From: Plutella xylostella
Lineage: Eukaryota; Arthropoda; Insecta; Lepidoptera; Plutellidae
Assembly (NCBI RefSeq): GCF_932276165.1
Contig: NC_063986.1
Span: 632,501 to 696,500, forward strand
Direction of reading: 5' to 3'
Length of the DNA stretch: 64,000 bases
In this document: positions 10,609 through 22,333 of the stretch, piece after piece
Layout of the letters: each line of letters starts with the position of its first letter
How positions within the stretch are numbered: position 1 is the first letter of the stretch
Program-made: the position numbers and the translations under genes
Notes under the pieces: generated by a model
Database searches by the model: none
What the model was told of the DNA's origin: nothing
What the model saw: the letters and a program-made list of their open reading frames with translations, nothing else

Positions 10609-12220
10609 GATTTTTAAGGTATAAATCGGCCTCGACTAAACTTGCAACCGAAGATGCAGTTTTCAGTTACGCAAATATACAAATACAATGCTGTGCCCTT
10701 ATCACGGTGCAACAGAGACATGCTAAAAGGTCTCTTTAAGGGCGTATTCTGAGTGCTGTTGTGAGGCTTTCATACTACATAACATAATTACTACAGTATT
10801 TTTTACAAATGAGATTAAATTTTGGACCTTTCTTTCGTAAAAATTCGTGTAATAATCTTTGTATTAGCTAGTTAGCTTACGTATGGTGATGATGATAAAT
10901 ATGTATGATACTGATGATCATCGCATAATTTAGTCGGTAAATATTAATTTTACCATAAATAGATAAATAGTTACGTACAAGTGAATAGAAATTCAATTAG
11001 GTAATCGTTTGCTGGGAATCACTATTGAATGTACAGATTATCCAGAATAGGTCCCTGAGCATGTGAAAAGGTCTCGCATGTCGCTCGGTAAATCAACATC
11101 GACCCCGCAATAAAGAGGTCACGAATCTATCATCACCATCATCAAAAAAAAAAATTATTCATTCATTCATTCGGTAGGTACACTATGCCTTTCATTGAAG
11201 TATGAATAGAAATTTGATTATAATTATAAAATTTATGCCTGTATTTGCAGTGTAAGCTTTTGGAAGTTAAAAGAAGCTGTCGTCACTTCAGTCATGTAAA
11301 TCACATTGCGAAACTTAAATGACACATAAGAACGTAGACTTTCGTAAGTGACTTTATCAAGACAAGAATTATAATTTTAAGTTAAACGGTGCAATTAATT
11401 CAACACTTGAGCTTTTGCATCGAAGGCGGGTTTGTGTCAGTGGCCATTGAGTTGACTAATTGCTTTATTCCATGCGAATTAAAGAGAATGCCACAGGGAC
11501 GTGGATGCTACTGCTAAATAAGGTGCTGTGAGTACTGAGTCCGAAACACGTTTTATAAACGGAAAATTATAGGTTTCGGTTACCTCATGACTGTGGTACG
11601 GATTTCATTCACGACCTACGCCAATAATTACTATGCTTCTGGCTGCAGGAAAAAAATACAACTTTTTTTTTTGAGCGGCGGCGCGGCGCCTGGCAAACAT
11701 TGATAAAAATAGGTATAGGTATTTACCTGTTATCGATTTACCTAACAGAATTAAACGTTAATAGGATTTTTTTATAAACTAAAAACATGACGCTCGAAAC
11801 GAGTATAGGAAGAGTTCGTTAAAAAAATGCTAACATTTCAGCAGTTTATGTAAGGTTTTCATAGTTTTTCCTCTGAACACAACGATTAATAACCAAACTT
11901 TTGTTACTATCGTTCGGTATATTAAGAAATATAATGATTGTCAGCCATGTTCAGATTACGGATTCAGGAAGCAGCTAGACATTAAACTAGCATCTAAAAT
12001 TAAAAACATCTTGAGAAAGGAGAGAGTCGTTATACGTCTAAAAGCCCTTTAAAGTTTATGCTCCGTGTAATTTCATTTTGTTCGTATATCGAAATTATTT
12101 AGGGGTGGAGGAAAAACTTGCACTTTGTTTGTAGAAGTTGGATGTCTCGTGAAGATTACTTTCTAGAAAGTTGTCGAAGTGAACGATCCCGTGCGGTTCA
12201 TTGAGTGAGCGTGTTAGGGC
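10609..12220. other. Intergenic region
   Basis: No gene recognised. Only a short (ATTC)n stretch near 11155 and a small GC-rich island near 11675 (GCGGCGGCGCGGCGCC) stand out. Confidence 0.45.
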
Positions 12221-12411
12221 TCGCGCACACGGGCCACCGACCACAACCACAAAACGCCGCCACTGGCATATTTCCTGTAATTTTCGTACGTTTTATATGG
12301 ACTCGCCGCACACGGTTGGCGCCGGTGGCGGCCACACGCTACAAATCGTTTCCCAACAAAAGCTTCTCGTGGCGGCGTTTGTGGCTGTGGCCGGTGGCCC
12401 GTGTGCGGCGA
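12221..12411. mobile_element. GC-rich inverted-repeat element (MITE-like)
   Basis: Arms of about 42 bp at 12221-12263 and 12369-12410 are near-perfect reverse complements (CACACGGGCCACC... against ...GGTGGCCCGTGTG). A partial third copy of the same motif (GCCGCACACGG, then GGTGGCGGCCACACG) lies inside at about 12305-12340. The GC content contrasts sharply with the surroundings. No target-site duplication is obvious. Open frames here are by-products of the GC-rich arms. Confidence 0.65.
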
Positions 12412-12465
12412 CACTAAGGTTCAACTGGTTAAAAATACAATGGCAAGATTGCCAAGCAATTAGTA

Positions 12466-12690
12466 CACTCGCAAGCAATGAAAAAGTTCCACTCACAACA
12501 TTCCGACACCACACCAACCCAAGTTTTTCATACATTTTTGGTACGTAAAATATTAACAAAATATTTTCGTTCTTAGTTGCTAATATTCTCATGCTCTGTT
12601 AAATGGAATTCAATATTAAAAACATAAATATTTTGAAAATTGGGGTCTTTAGATGTCACATTTTGTATTGGAACTTTTTCACTTAATAGT
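12466..12690. mobile_element. MITE family B, degenerate copy 2
   Basis: The left end CACTCGCAAGCAATGAAAAA follows TA and matches family B. The interior shares words with the 6536 copy (for example ATGCTCTGTTAAATG). The right end (TTGGAACTTTTTCACTTAA) has diverged, so the boundary is approximate. Confidence 0.65.
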
Positions 12691-12792
12691 TTCATCCATG
12701 AAAGATTAATATTATGAAAATGACATAGGTCCATTGACATATATATTACTAGCGTAAGGACAGGGCCTCCCACTCAAAAAAATGGCACCCGC

Positions 12793-12828
12793 GCGTTGGC
12801 CCTAAAATTACGATTTTAGGGCCAACGC
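12793..12828. repeat. Perfect 16-bp-arm hairpin
   Basis: GCGTTGGCCCTAAAAT, a 4-base loop TACG, then the exact reverse complement. It lies 56 bases upstream of the THAP-like exon. It could be a transposon end or a remnant; function is unknown. Confidence 0.7.
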
Positions 12829-12883
12829 TCCTCAGTCGACAGTTGTCTGTGGCCGAGAGATGGTCTTGTGAATCTTGTGATAA

Positions 12884-12960
12884 ATATGTAGTTGTGTTGT
12901 GAAAGGCTGCAAAAACCATTATACGAAGGTCAAAAAGAAACATCGAGTATCGTATCATCG
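12884..12960 (+). pseudogene. THAP zinc-finger N-terminal exon fragment
   Basis: In frame, 12887-12958 reads CSCVVKGCKNHYTKV then KKKHRVSYH, ending CG just before a GTAATT donor at 12961. This is the beginning of a THAP domain (first Cys pair, then the conserved FHRFP-like segment, here YHR with FP expected in the next exon). The codon where Met normally sits is ATA, and TAA precedes it directly, so there is no in-frame start. No downstream exon with the CxxH half was found. THAP domains occur in host transcription factors and in P-element transposases. I read this as an exon remnant, though a variant or assembly error at the start codon is possible. Confidence 0.55.
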
Positions 12961-13803
12961 GTAATTACCATTAAATTAAGTAATAAACACATTATAAAGT
13001 GATAATTATTTTACTACCACAGTCTACAATGGCCGCGCGCTGTAACCTTGTGCGGACGTCATTTTTTGTTGACTATCCTCCGAGAACATTTTCTTGTTGC
13101 ACACACTTACGTTTTGGAGCGTGATTTTTAGTCCATTTGTACGGGACGCTCTACAGGTCTACAGCCCAAAACAGTTTTAATTTTATAGTAGTTGGATTTG
13201 TCTTCAATTATTGATATGGCGCCTGCAAATAATAAAACAATGTCCGGGATGGTAAATTATTAACGCACGTACAAGGTTACGTCGTCAAGATAGTTGCTAG
13301 GCACTGACATAGTTCAAACAAATTATGACAGATAACAGTTATTTTGCTTGTATGAAGAAGGTTTGAGTAAAATGTTCTGAAGGGCCTATCCTTCCTTTTG
13401 AAATCATTGCATAGGTCACCATGTAAAAGCCAGCTGAAAACCAGCGCTGTGGCCTTATTGTCTACAGCACATGCTGAGCTGGTGCCTTTTTGACGCTCTG
13501 GACAGCAACCTTTTGTGTTGTTGCTTATTTTTTATTCTTGTCTATATCTTTTATTGTTGTTTTAAATTGTAATATTTTAGGTAGTTGTTGTAAGTGTGAC
13601 AAATATTTCAATATTTCTATATCTTTTCATCTTTAAAATTAAAATATTTTTTATAGATGATTATGAGGAAGAGTGCTTGACCTCCCGAGTTCGTTCACTT
13701 TTCGACTTTACAGAAATCCACTGCTGCGGATATCAACTTCCGGGGTACTTTCATAATATGGTAACACATTTGTTAACATGGTTTGTAAGATATTTAACAA
13801 ATA

Positions 13804-14026
13804 CACTCACGGGCAATAAAAAAATTCCATTCAAAAAAGCACCAACTTATTCCGAAGCGGAAAAGGCTAGCTTAATGACGCCGTCTGCAATATTGAAGTA
13901 CATGTAAATGCTCTCCAGAATATTACCAACTAAAATCTGAAACATTTTGTTCAAATTACCTATCAAATGTATAAAAAATTAGAGTGTTGGAATTTTGAAG
14001 TGGCACTGTTTCTTTGCACGTGAATG
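13804..14026. mobile_element. MITE family B, copy 3
   Basis: It starts CACTCACGGGCAATAAAAAA after TA, and its right end (TTTGCACGTGAATG) precedes TA. The interior carries the family words GGCTAGCTTAATGACGCC and GCAATATTGAAGTACAT, the reverse complement of the 6536 copy, so it is inserted in the opposite internal orientation. Confidence 0.75.
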
Positions 14027-14689
14027 TAGTTTTTAATATAGGTAATATACTTATTTTATATTGGAAATGTTTGCTGCAAACCAAAACTCTGGAAGAATAA
14101 CAGTCCAACTTTTAAGTTAGTTTTTACATTAACTAGAATATAAATTTGATTAGGCTAACTGAATTTATCACGAAATGTTTAAAAATTTCAAAGATCAAAA
14201 TATTCACAAAAAAATTGCTTGATACATTTTGAAGATTTTGTTAGTAAAATGCTAATCTTTTTATGACAATTTTTATTAATAAATCGCAGAAGTAAATGAA
14301 AGAAGAATGGCGAAACCTGACCCGCTTTGCGTAAGTTAGCAGCCACTAACCAAACCTATTTTAAGTTATTGATAAAAATGTCTACTATCAGGTAAAAATA
14401 TTTAAAAAAATCTAAACCATGGGGTTCTTGAGATATTAGGGTTCAAAAGTAAATTAATTAATAGATTTTTTTTCGTTAAATAAGTTTTTGATGAATAGTA
14501 CACGCACAAACAAGTTTTATAATCTAAATCATGAGATTCCCAATACATAGTGCATCACAAAATGTATTACATGATTTTATTTCTGCAAATAATATCAAGA
14601 TTATTTTTGCACATTTCACACTCGGAAACCTATTTTTATAAAGAGATCAATTTCAAAAATTATTTCATTCTATTCAAGTTCCCGTTATC

Positions 14690-14745
14690 CCGAAGTAACA
14701 TAGAATACTTTTTATCCTGGAATTCCCACGGGAACACTTTTAAAA
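14690..14745 (-). repeat. Fragment of the TTTTCCCGTGGGAATTCC dispersed repeat
   Basis: On the - strand it reads GTTCCCGTGGGAATTCC followed by GGATAAAAAGTA, matching the repeats at 26921-27165 and 59775-59968. Confidence 0.65.
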
Positions 14746-15315
14746 ACTATTTTTAGCTCATGGGTAACATCTAGTACAGTAGAAAGACTTGATCTTTCGG
14801 CACTTATATCTTCGTTCTCCCATGCCTCATAATAATAAAATTAATACCAGTATATACTGTAGTCACGGACTACACATCAGTGTATGTTTCATCAATGGCC
14901 GCTCTGGGTCATGGCGCTAAGAGAAATTGCCATTCTCCTTTACTAAAACTCTTTAACTAAAGCTTTCTTCAAACTTCCAAGGCCATTCAACTTGAACTTG
15001 CTACCCACACTATGACATAACACCAACTATTAACCAATAGTCATATCAAGCCAATACCACTCCTATTCACTACACGTCAAAGCCCTTATCATTAGCAATA
15101 TCACTGTCATATCATAATCATTATAATCTCATAACAACCTTACACCTGACAAGCAGTCAGAGTAAATTGACACTAATGCGTCTAGCAATAAGGTCCAGCC
15201 AAACTGTAAAAAAAAGTTTGTAAATTTAATTTATAAGCTCTATACAGAAAGAAATTCAAGTACACGCCCAAACAATTTGTCTCGAATCTGGGGCAGTATT
15301 AAGAATGCAATTTCA

Positions 15316-15343
15316 TATAAAAAGCTGGCACTTACCGGTCAGT
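15316..15343 (+). promoter_or_regulatory. Core promoter of cuticular gene 1
   Basis: TATAAAA at 15316-15322 is followed by the arthropod initiator TCAGT at 15339-15343; the presumed +1 A (15341) lies 25 bases from the first T of the TATA box. The ATG is 45 bases further on. Confidence 0.7.
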
Positions 15344-15385
15344 ACATCATTCGATCCCTACCGTTCGGACAACACTAGTACCAAA

Positions 15386-16173
15386 ATGTGCAGAATTGTA
15401 AGTTCATTAAAAAGTAACAAGAACTATAAAGTGTGTTATCAATGGAGTCAGACAATGGAACAATATGTCTAAAAATATAATATATTCATAAGAATTTCAG
15501 ATTCCAAACGGGAACAAAACATATTAGATTAAAATTCCAACTGACCCGAAAACGTCCGCTATCCCGCAACATTCTTTCACAAGACCTTATTGAATTACAA
15601 TTAATTTTCAATTGAACCCTTTTTTTAATTCAAACTTTTAATTTCCAGATCATCCTTAGTGCCATTCTGGCGTGCGCTTCGGCCGCCCCCGGGTACCTCG
15701 TGGCCCACCACGAGCCCGTGGTCCACACCGTGCACACTGTACCATCCAAGCTGACCATCACCAGCTCTAGCCAGTCTGTGAACCACGGGGGCCACGCCGT
15801 GCTTCACGCGCCCGTGGTCCACTCCGTGCCTGTGGTCCACTCCGTGCCTGTGGTCCATTCCGTGCACACTAAGTCTACGATCACCAAGTCGAGCCAGGTT
15901 GTGAACCATGGCGGTCACGCTGTGGTCCATGCGCCAGTGGTGCCAGTGGTCCATGCTCAGGCTCATTTAGTGCACTCAACGCCCGTGAAGTCGACTGTGA
16001 CTAGGAGCAGCCAGGTGGTGAACCACGGCGGTCACGCGCTGGTCCACGCTCCGGTGGTCCACACCCACCATGTGCCGGTGTTGTCGGTCAAGACAGGTGA
16101 CTCGGCGGTGTCCCACAGCAGCCAGTCCGTCCACGAGACTGTTCCTCTGGTCGCCCTCCACTCCCACCATTGA
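15386..16173 (+). CDS. Cuticular protein gene 1 (His/Val-rich, 178 aa, two exons)
   Basis: Join of 15386-15397 and 15649-16173. Exon 1 encodes MCRI before GTAAGT; the 251-bp phase-0 intron ends in TTTCCAG. The first residues, MCRIIILSAILACASA, form a signal peptide cut before APG. The mature chain has three long repeats containing (K)STITKSSQVVNHGGHA followed by HAPVV, separated by PVVHSVP units, and ends SHSSQSVHETVPLVALHSHH. It has no cysteine after the signal peptide and no R&R chitin-binding consensus, so it belongs with low-complexity cuticular proteins annotated as cuticle protein 16.5- or CPH-like. Likely role (inference): a structural component secreted by epidermis, with His and Val repeats suited to cross-linking. 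An AATAAA signal lies near 16211. The exon is far more GC-rich than its flanks. Confidence 0.9.
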
Positions 16174-16211
16174 TGAAGATTACTGATTGTTGTTTGTTTA
16201 TGAAAGTGTTA

Positions 16212-19200
16212 ATAAAGTGATTTTAACCTAACGCTGGTTTTGTTTTGTATTGAACAACGGTTAATTTGTTATTCAAAGGCATTCATAAATTTTGATGGAT
16301 GCCAAGTGTAACGACAATGAACCTTAAAATAACTCAAAGCTTCACAACGGACAACCCTGAGTCCTTCATAAAAGTATTTAATTGTGTTTCCTTTCTCTTG
16401 AAAAGTAAAAGTTAGATACCCAAAGTGGCCTATACCATTAATCACAAAAGAAAAAAAAAACACTTTTTATCCAAATCGGAAGTTGTCAAAAGTTGGCAAT
16501 TAAATCATAGCATCATGAGTTTCACGATAACGGAAGGTCATCGCCCCCGGCGGATGCAAAGTCATTAATTTTCATTCTTTATGCTTCCGAAAATACACGG
16601 AAAACCCCGTGTAGCTGAATTAGGCTTCAACCCATCTCTACTTAACCTAGATTAGGTTTAGCCACATTTAGGCACAAGTTTTTGGGCTTCACCTTTTTGC
16701 ATTTATAAAATTAAATCTTCCCTTAGATTTGTTTAATGATTCTATGCCTGAATATTAAATGGTGGAGAAGAATATTTGTATCCCTATCCGTCCACATGAA
16801 TCAAAGAATTGTAAGAAAACAAAGAAAAAAATACGTAGCATGGGTTTTTTTCATGCAGTCGAAAATTTAAAGAACTGTTTGGTTGTAAATATTTAATGTA
16901 AAATCAAGGCTGTCTTTTAAACATAACTAAGTTGTGTCAGTCGTCTGATACTGTCACTTAAAACTTTGTTACTGACTCCGGTGGCTTCTAACTTTCGAAA
17001 TGGTAGCCTTTGAATAAATATCCGAAGGACTTGATTGGGGAAATAGGTACGTACCTACAGAACTATAGAGACAGGGTATTGGTAAAGAGGAATAGTTAGC
17101 CGAAAGGGGGTAAGTGAACTAGTAATTCGTTTTCAATAGTATTTGCAATAGTACTTAAATACTATTGCCGAAGTATACTGTTACCGATAGCAGTAGTGGA
17201 TACTCTGCGGTTTAAATAGGCACTAAACTCTTAACTCATCATATCGGTAACGGTAAGCATATAGAATAGAATCCCTACCAATGAATTTTATATGACGTAA
17301 CGGACATAAAAGTTTAATCCATGGATAAAATATTACTTACTCTTACATTAATAAATGTTAATCGACAAAATATGAAAATTAATTTCATACAAAAATAAAC
17401 GATGCAAGTGCCATAACTTGGCGTAAATGAAAAGAACACCCAATTACGTCCCATTGGAAACACTTAATTCAATTCCCTTAAACAGAACCTGTCATTAATA
17501 ATCAATTTCGTATTTTTCACTTAATACCCGCCATCTTGCATAAAGGGTAAGGTTCACGAACTGTTTCCATCTTGTGATCTTGACTTTTAATATATTGAAA
17601 CGATGAGTTTAAAATATACAATTTTTCAGCTTCGACGTACACTGAGTTGCTCTCTGGCCTGATAATTTCAGTAGTATCGTCATACAATCTACTCATTAAT
17701 AGAGAACATTATGTCGAACCATGAATAAAAATATGAAAAAATACTACTTAAAAACTAAAATAAAGTAGTACAAATAGGCGGCCTTATTGTTTAAAGGAAT
17801 CTTTACCAAACAACCTTTACAGATAATTTTAATACCTACATAAATTGTCTCTATAAGTCAATGTCTCTCCGTGTATACAAAAATACTAATACAAATGTTA
17901 GTGTTAGTGTCTCTTCTATACAAACGGAGCATTGATCTAACACGCATTTACCCAACATGCAGCGTGATGCGTAGCAGCGAGCGTCAGAACTATAGTCCTA
18001 AACAACAAGAAGGCTGTCTTGAATATTATTAAGTGTTCTTCTCTTATATCTTTATCTTATCCCCGCCTCACAACTCCTTTATAATCTTCTTAAAAACCAC
18101 ATTGCTTTTTTGATCAAAATCGATTACAGTGACAGTAGCCATTATTCAAAACTTGTGCATCATTTTTTATAGTGACGCAATTTAATCGCGATACTGTGGC
18201 CATGACCTTGTTCGTAAGAAAAAAAGATACGCATTTTATGCGTCCCTCGCACTTTTGAAATGACAAAACTGGTTTTATTTTTTTAGTTTTCGATTTTAAT
18301 AAGTAGTTAATTAGCGACTACATAGGTAGGTACTTCCTTCCTTAATTTAATACTATTTTAACTTAATACGATTAAAGTAATAATGGTGTGTTTATTTGTT
18401 TAAGTTTGTAACAAACAGTATTCCCATTTTTTAAATTAAATTTATTTTGGAGTAACAACATTATGTTCACACAAAGTCTTTTTTAAAATCATTCTAAAAA
18501 ATATAAGTACATATAAATCTATAATAAATCATTTATGCATGCAAAAGATAATAATACAAATTAAATAAAATCAAATTAAAACTACGAAAAATAAGTCAAA
18601 ACACAAAACATAAACATTAATATTAAGCTAAGTACAAAAATAATTAAAACAAATGTCTACAATGGTCTAAATAATTTAAAAATATAAATAAATGTCATTT
18701 TCCCATTATGTTAAAATCTACTTATGCATTAACATGCTAAAATTTAATAAGACTATGAGCGTCCTAAATACGCAGAACAAAGATAATTTGAAAATCTTAA
18801 TAAAGTGGGCCCTAACCTACAAAGATGTTGACATGCCCTTGTTTTATTAATATTATTTACCAACGTGCGTAGCTCATCTCGACCCATCGACATCCTCAAA
18901 TAAAATAATACTCATTTTATTCCAATATTGCTAACAATATTTGTATTTCGTAACTTATTTAGCACTACAAGCCAGTAGAAGTGGATAACAATTACATGTA
19001 TTATGTAAATGAACTTGACACCGGCCTACGGCGGCCATGTTTGTTTGTCTGTGTGTCTGTCTGAACATTAATCTGCTCTGTGAGTGACTTGACAGCGATG
19101 GGAGCCAGCGAAAGCTCTTGGATGTGGCATATAGTTAAGTTGAGTTAACTATTGGTTCAGATATTTATAACAGCATGCAATAGGGTGCGAGAACTTACTT

Positions 19201-19495
19201 AATGAATAATAAAATACTAGCTTATTATAATTATGTATATGATAAAGATTCGTTATGCCCTTAGTAAGCAGATTGTCGCCGTATTTTTAATTGATAATAA
19301 AAGAACTCTATTGTGTAATAGTTAGTATGTACATACGAAAACACAAATTATTGTAAAACGCTTATTAAAAGTGCCATGTCCAAAGCCAGCTCACCGCGTC
19401 GGCAGCTTCTCGAGTCTGTGCAACTTAATTTATACATCGTTCAAGAACGCCGAAGTTGCGTGCACTCTCATTGTCGAATTTTGACTTCCACCCAG
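16212..19495. other. Intergenic spacer between cuticular genes 1 and 2
   Basis: About 3.3 kb of AT-rich DNA without a recognisable gene. A short minus-strand repeat piece lies near 17770. The rest shows only A/T-rich low complexity. Confidence 0.5.
17765..17805 (-). repeat. LINE-like 3' UTR fragment (AATAAGGCCGCC word)
   Basis: GTACAAATAGGCGGCCTTAT on the + strand is the complement of a word also seen at about 42435 (+) and 62238 (-). This points to a dispersed retroelement 3' end; the extent is uncertain. Confidence 0.5.
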
Positions 19496-19503
19496 TATAA
19501 ATA
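19496..19503 (+). promoter_or_regulatory. TATA box of cuticular gene 2
   Basis: TATAAATA lies 99 bases upstream of the ATG at 19595, in the same arrangement as the sister genes. Confidence 0.7.
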
Positions 19504-19594
19504 GCCGAGCTTTCGACCTTTTCGATAGACAACTGTTTAAGCTCCTCTCGAGTTCACATCTCCTCACGACACAACCAACCTCCTCTTATTCAAC

Positions 19595-20224
19595 ATGCAG
19601 AGATTCGTAAGTTGAAAAATAACAATACGTTTTTTGAGTGAGAAGCATTAGTGTTTTGAGTTTGCTAAAACAACAACCCATGGCTACAGAATATACCTAC
19701 CTAGCAAAGTATATAATAATTGATCATAGAATAATGTTTTACAAACTATCCTCAATTTTAACCGTATCCCGATATCATGCACACCTTCAATCTCTATCAT
19801 TTTTTTAACCAACTCTCCTCCACAGGTCGTATTCACCGCCCTCCTGGCCGTGGCCGCCGCTGCCCCCGGCGTGCTCCTGGCCCACGCTCCCGTGGTCCAC
19901 ACCGTGCACGCCGCCCCCGTGGTCCACGCCGCGCCGGTGGTCCACGCCGTGCCCGTCGTCGGCACCAAGACCACCATCTCTAAGAGCAGCCAGGTGGTGA
20001 ACCACGGCAGCCCGGTGGTCCACGCCGTGCACGCCGCTCCTGTGGTCCACGCCGTGCATGCCGCTCCCGTGGTCCATGCTGTGCACGCCGCTCCTGTGGT
20101 CCACGCCGTGCACACCGCCCCTGTGGTCGTGAAGACCGCCCCCGTGGCCGTCACTCACTCCAGCTCCGTTGTCCACCACGGGTCCGTCCTGAAGACCGTC
20201 CCTCTGGTCGCTGTCCACCACTAA
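19595..20224 (+). CDS. Cuticular protein gene 2 (PVVHAV-repeat, 136 aa, two exons)
   Basis: Join of 19595-19606 (MQRF, then GTAAGT) and 19826-20224; the 219-bp phase-0 intron ends CTCCACAG. Signal peptide MQRFVVFTALLAVAAA, cut before APG. The mature chain is almost entirely PVVHAVHAA-type repeats, interrupted once by TKTTISKSSQVVNHGS, the same module that is repeated in gene 1, and ends VAVTHSSSVVHHGSVLKTVPLVAVHH-like (seen at 20147-20221). It has no cysteine in the mature part. Frames on the opposite strand stay open only because of the GC-rich repeats. Probable secreted cuticle structural protein; stage and tissue cannot be told from sequence. Confidence 0.9.
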
Positions 20225-20367
20225 ACACTTGTAAATACATACGTAGAGAGTTCTTCAATGAAGGATTGTAAATAAGTTTATGTAAATTAAAAATATACTT
20301 TATTTTTCTTTTGAAACTATTTCTGTCTTTGATTTTGGTGTGTGAGTTATGAGAGAATAAGGAGTTA

Positions 20368-20799
20368 GGGTGCTTTTCCACCAGAGATGTGCTATGCTAC
20401 GATGCTATGGATGTGTTTGATATCCACCAATCATATTATTGGTGCACATAGCTTAGCACTGGTGGAAACGGATTCAACTAAGATATGTTTTTTGTATGGA
20501 ATGATGCGTGCTATGGATGTGTGCTATGGATGCGTGCTATGGATATGTGCTATGGACCATCGCGAGTGGTGTAGCTATGGCGCCGCCGCCCCTGTCGTTT
20601 CCCTACTATCGATACATAGCATAGCTCGAGATGCGCATCTTTCTCGCACAGCTACTTTACGGCGGCGCATCTTCGTAGCGCATCTTCCTCGCACAGCTAC
20701 CTAGCGTAGTATTGGTGGAAACGGTCACATATTTTCGTAGCGTAGATATCACATCTTCGCAGCATAGCTGCATAGCACATCTCTGGTGGAAAAGCACCC
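20368..20799. mobile_element. Harbinger-like MITE (432 bp, TTA target site)
   Basis: Terminal inverted repeats begin GGGTGCTTTTCCACCAGAGA and end with the reverse complement TCTCTGGTGGAAAAGCACCC, and each side carries TTA. A 3-bp TWA duplication with GG-starting ends is the signature of PIF/Harbinger elements. Inside are several copies of a GTGCTATGGAT unit and short inverted motifs (GTGGAAACGG). The short open frames are not genes. Confidence 0.8.
20505..20560 (+). repeat. Short tandem repeat inside the Harbinger-like MITE
   Basis: About four units of roughly 14 bp built on GTGCTATGGATG(T/C). Their number probably varies between copies of the element. Confidence 0.7.
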
Positions 20800-22239
20800 T
20801 TATGGAACGAAAACTTCTAACAAATATTTTATAAGCGTATTTTGCGAAGAATTAGTATAATAAGTGAATTCATATAATTTGTTCCAGTAATACACTATAG
20901 CCTAGTATAGGCTGTAGTTGTTACATAAGCCTTACACGACGAAATATTATTAAAAATATATTTATTAAGTTTTATTGTAAAGTACTAATCAAACTTAATA
21001 ACTTCTTAATTTACAAATACATAGCCACATCTATCTATACATTTACCTCGAAGTAAATCTAGAGCATTTCCTCTTATTGGATATAGATAAAATTATCTGA
21101 TCGCATTTCTCTATAATTGATTCTCCGTTAATTAAGAAACGTGGCTTGTAGAAAATTTACAGAGTATTTTTTTACAAATCAGAGAGTTCACACACATGAA
21201 TTAAATCACATTATAATTATCATCAGAGAGTTTAGATCTTTAAAGGAATCCCTGTCAAATGTGAAATTTAGCACAAATTTTCTTCTTTATCCTCAAAGCT
21301 AAAGTTTCACTATCATTTAATAGGTTAAAAGCAAAAAAGTTGGCCACAACAATTTACATGCTCCTCTAATGCCCATGCATATGTATGGGGTAAACGCACC
21401 CATCGCCGGCATGCGAGTCATCCGACCATTTATGGCACTGCCCACATACTCATCCATGTTTGATGGCACTTTTATAGATAATTTGCACAGAGTAAGATTT
21501 CTAGATAGTAAATTTGATTTAAAATGTTGATTAAGCATTATGGTTCATTTGTTGTCATTTTTTTTGGATTTGTTTCAACGTCTGAAAACTTCGTCCTTAG
21601 ATTTCCTCTTCTAGTTAGGTACTATCGAAATCAATGATTACAAGTACAGTTTTATTCATTTAGATTTGTATTTTCGTGTTTGATTTCCAAAACCTTTGTA
21701 AATTTATAGAATGTACGTGTCAAGTTCTCTGATAAGTCAGTACTCTGTATTTTAAGTATAACTCAGGAGTAGTAACAACTAGTGAAGAACTGACAACTTT
21801 GTAACGTGGACAAATTTGTAGGGTAAAAGTCACGTTTTATGACGTGTACACAAAATAAATTTATAGTAAAATTGTATTAAAATATTTCAATAATTAACCT
21901 TTCAAGATTTTTCGTGGTGAAAATTTTAAGTAAACCAATTAAGCCTCATGGGATATGCACAAATGTTCCACTCGAGGGAGTGTGGTCCAGTGACCAGTCC
22001 AAAAAAACTCAAATAATAGAATAGAATGTAGTTTTTTTACTGGACATAGTCTTTACTAAATCAAAGTAGTATCTAAGAAAAAAAATGGGCCGACTAAAGA
22101 AGCAGTCACCCTACATTCTCGGTTCAAGTTCTTGAGAACTTTGTGCGAAATTCAACATAGCCTTCTCGGTGAACATTCCTGTCCATAATATTCAGTTACG
22201 TATAGACGGAAAAAAATACCGAAAATAGTTTCTTTTAGA
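20800..22239. other. Intergenic spacer between cuticular genes 2 and 3
   Basis: AT-rich, without recognisable genes, RNA genes or clear repeats. Confidence 0.5.
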
Positions 22240-22277
22240 TATAAATTGAGAGATCTAGCTCCTAGTCTTTAGTCAGT
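22240..22277 (+). promoter_or_regulatory. Core promoter of cuticular gene 3
   Basis: TATAAAT at 22240-22246 and TCAGT initiator at 22273-22277. The spacing is slightly long; the nearby CTAGTCT at 22262 could be an alternative start site. Confidence 0.6.
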
Positions 22278-22333
22278 CTCTAAGATTAAGCCGACTCAGT
22301 TATTTCAATTGAATTACTAATTTATTTATCAAA

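Noticed and set aside
12201..12548. 115-codon frame and its opposite-strand mates
   Set aside because: They follow the GC-rich arms of an inverted repeat and run on into a MITE; no protein features.
13665..13760. Possible exon after TTTTTTATAG (DDYEEECLTSRVRSLF...)
   Set aside because: The acceptor is plausible, but the peptide matches nothing I know, no donor was found, and the frame runs on into a MITE.
19684..20154. 156-codon minus-strand frame opposite cuticular gene 2
   Set aside because: It arises because GC-rich PVVHAV codons leave other frames open. The plus-strand product has signal peptide, splice sites and TATA box; the minus one (CTAWTTGAA repeats) has none.
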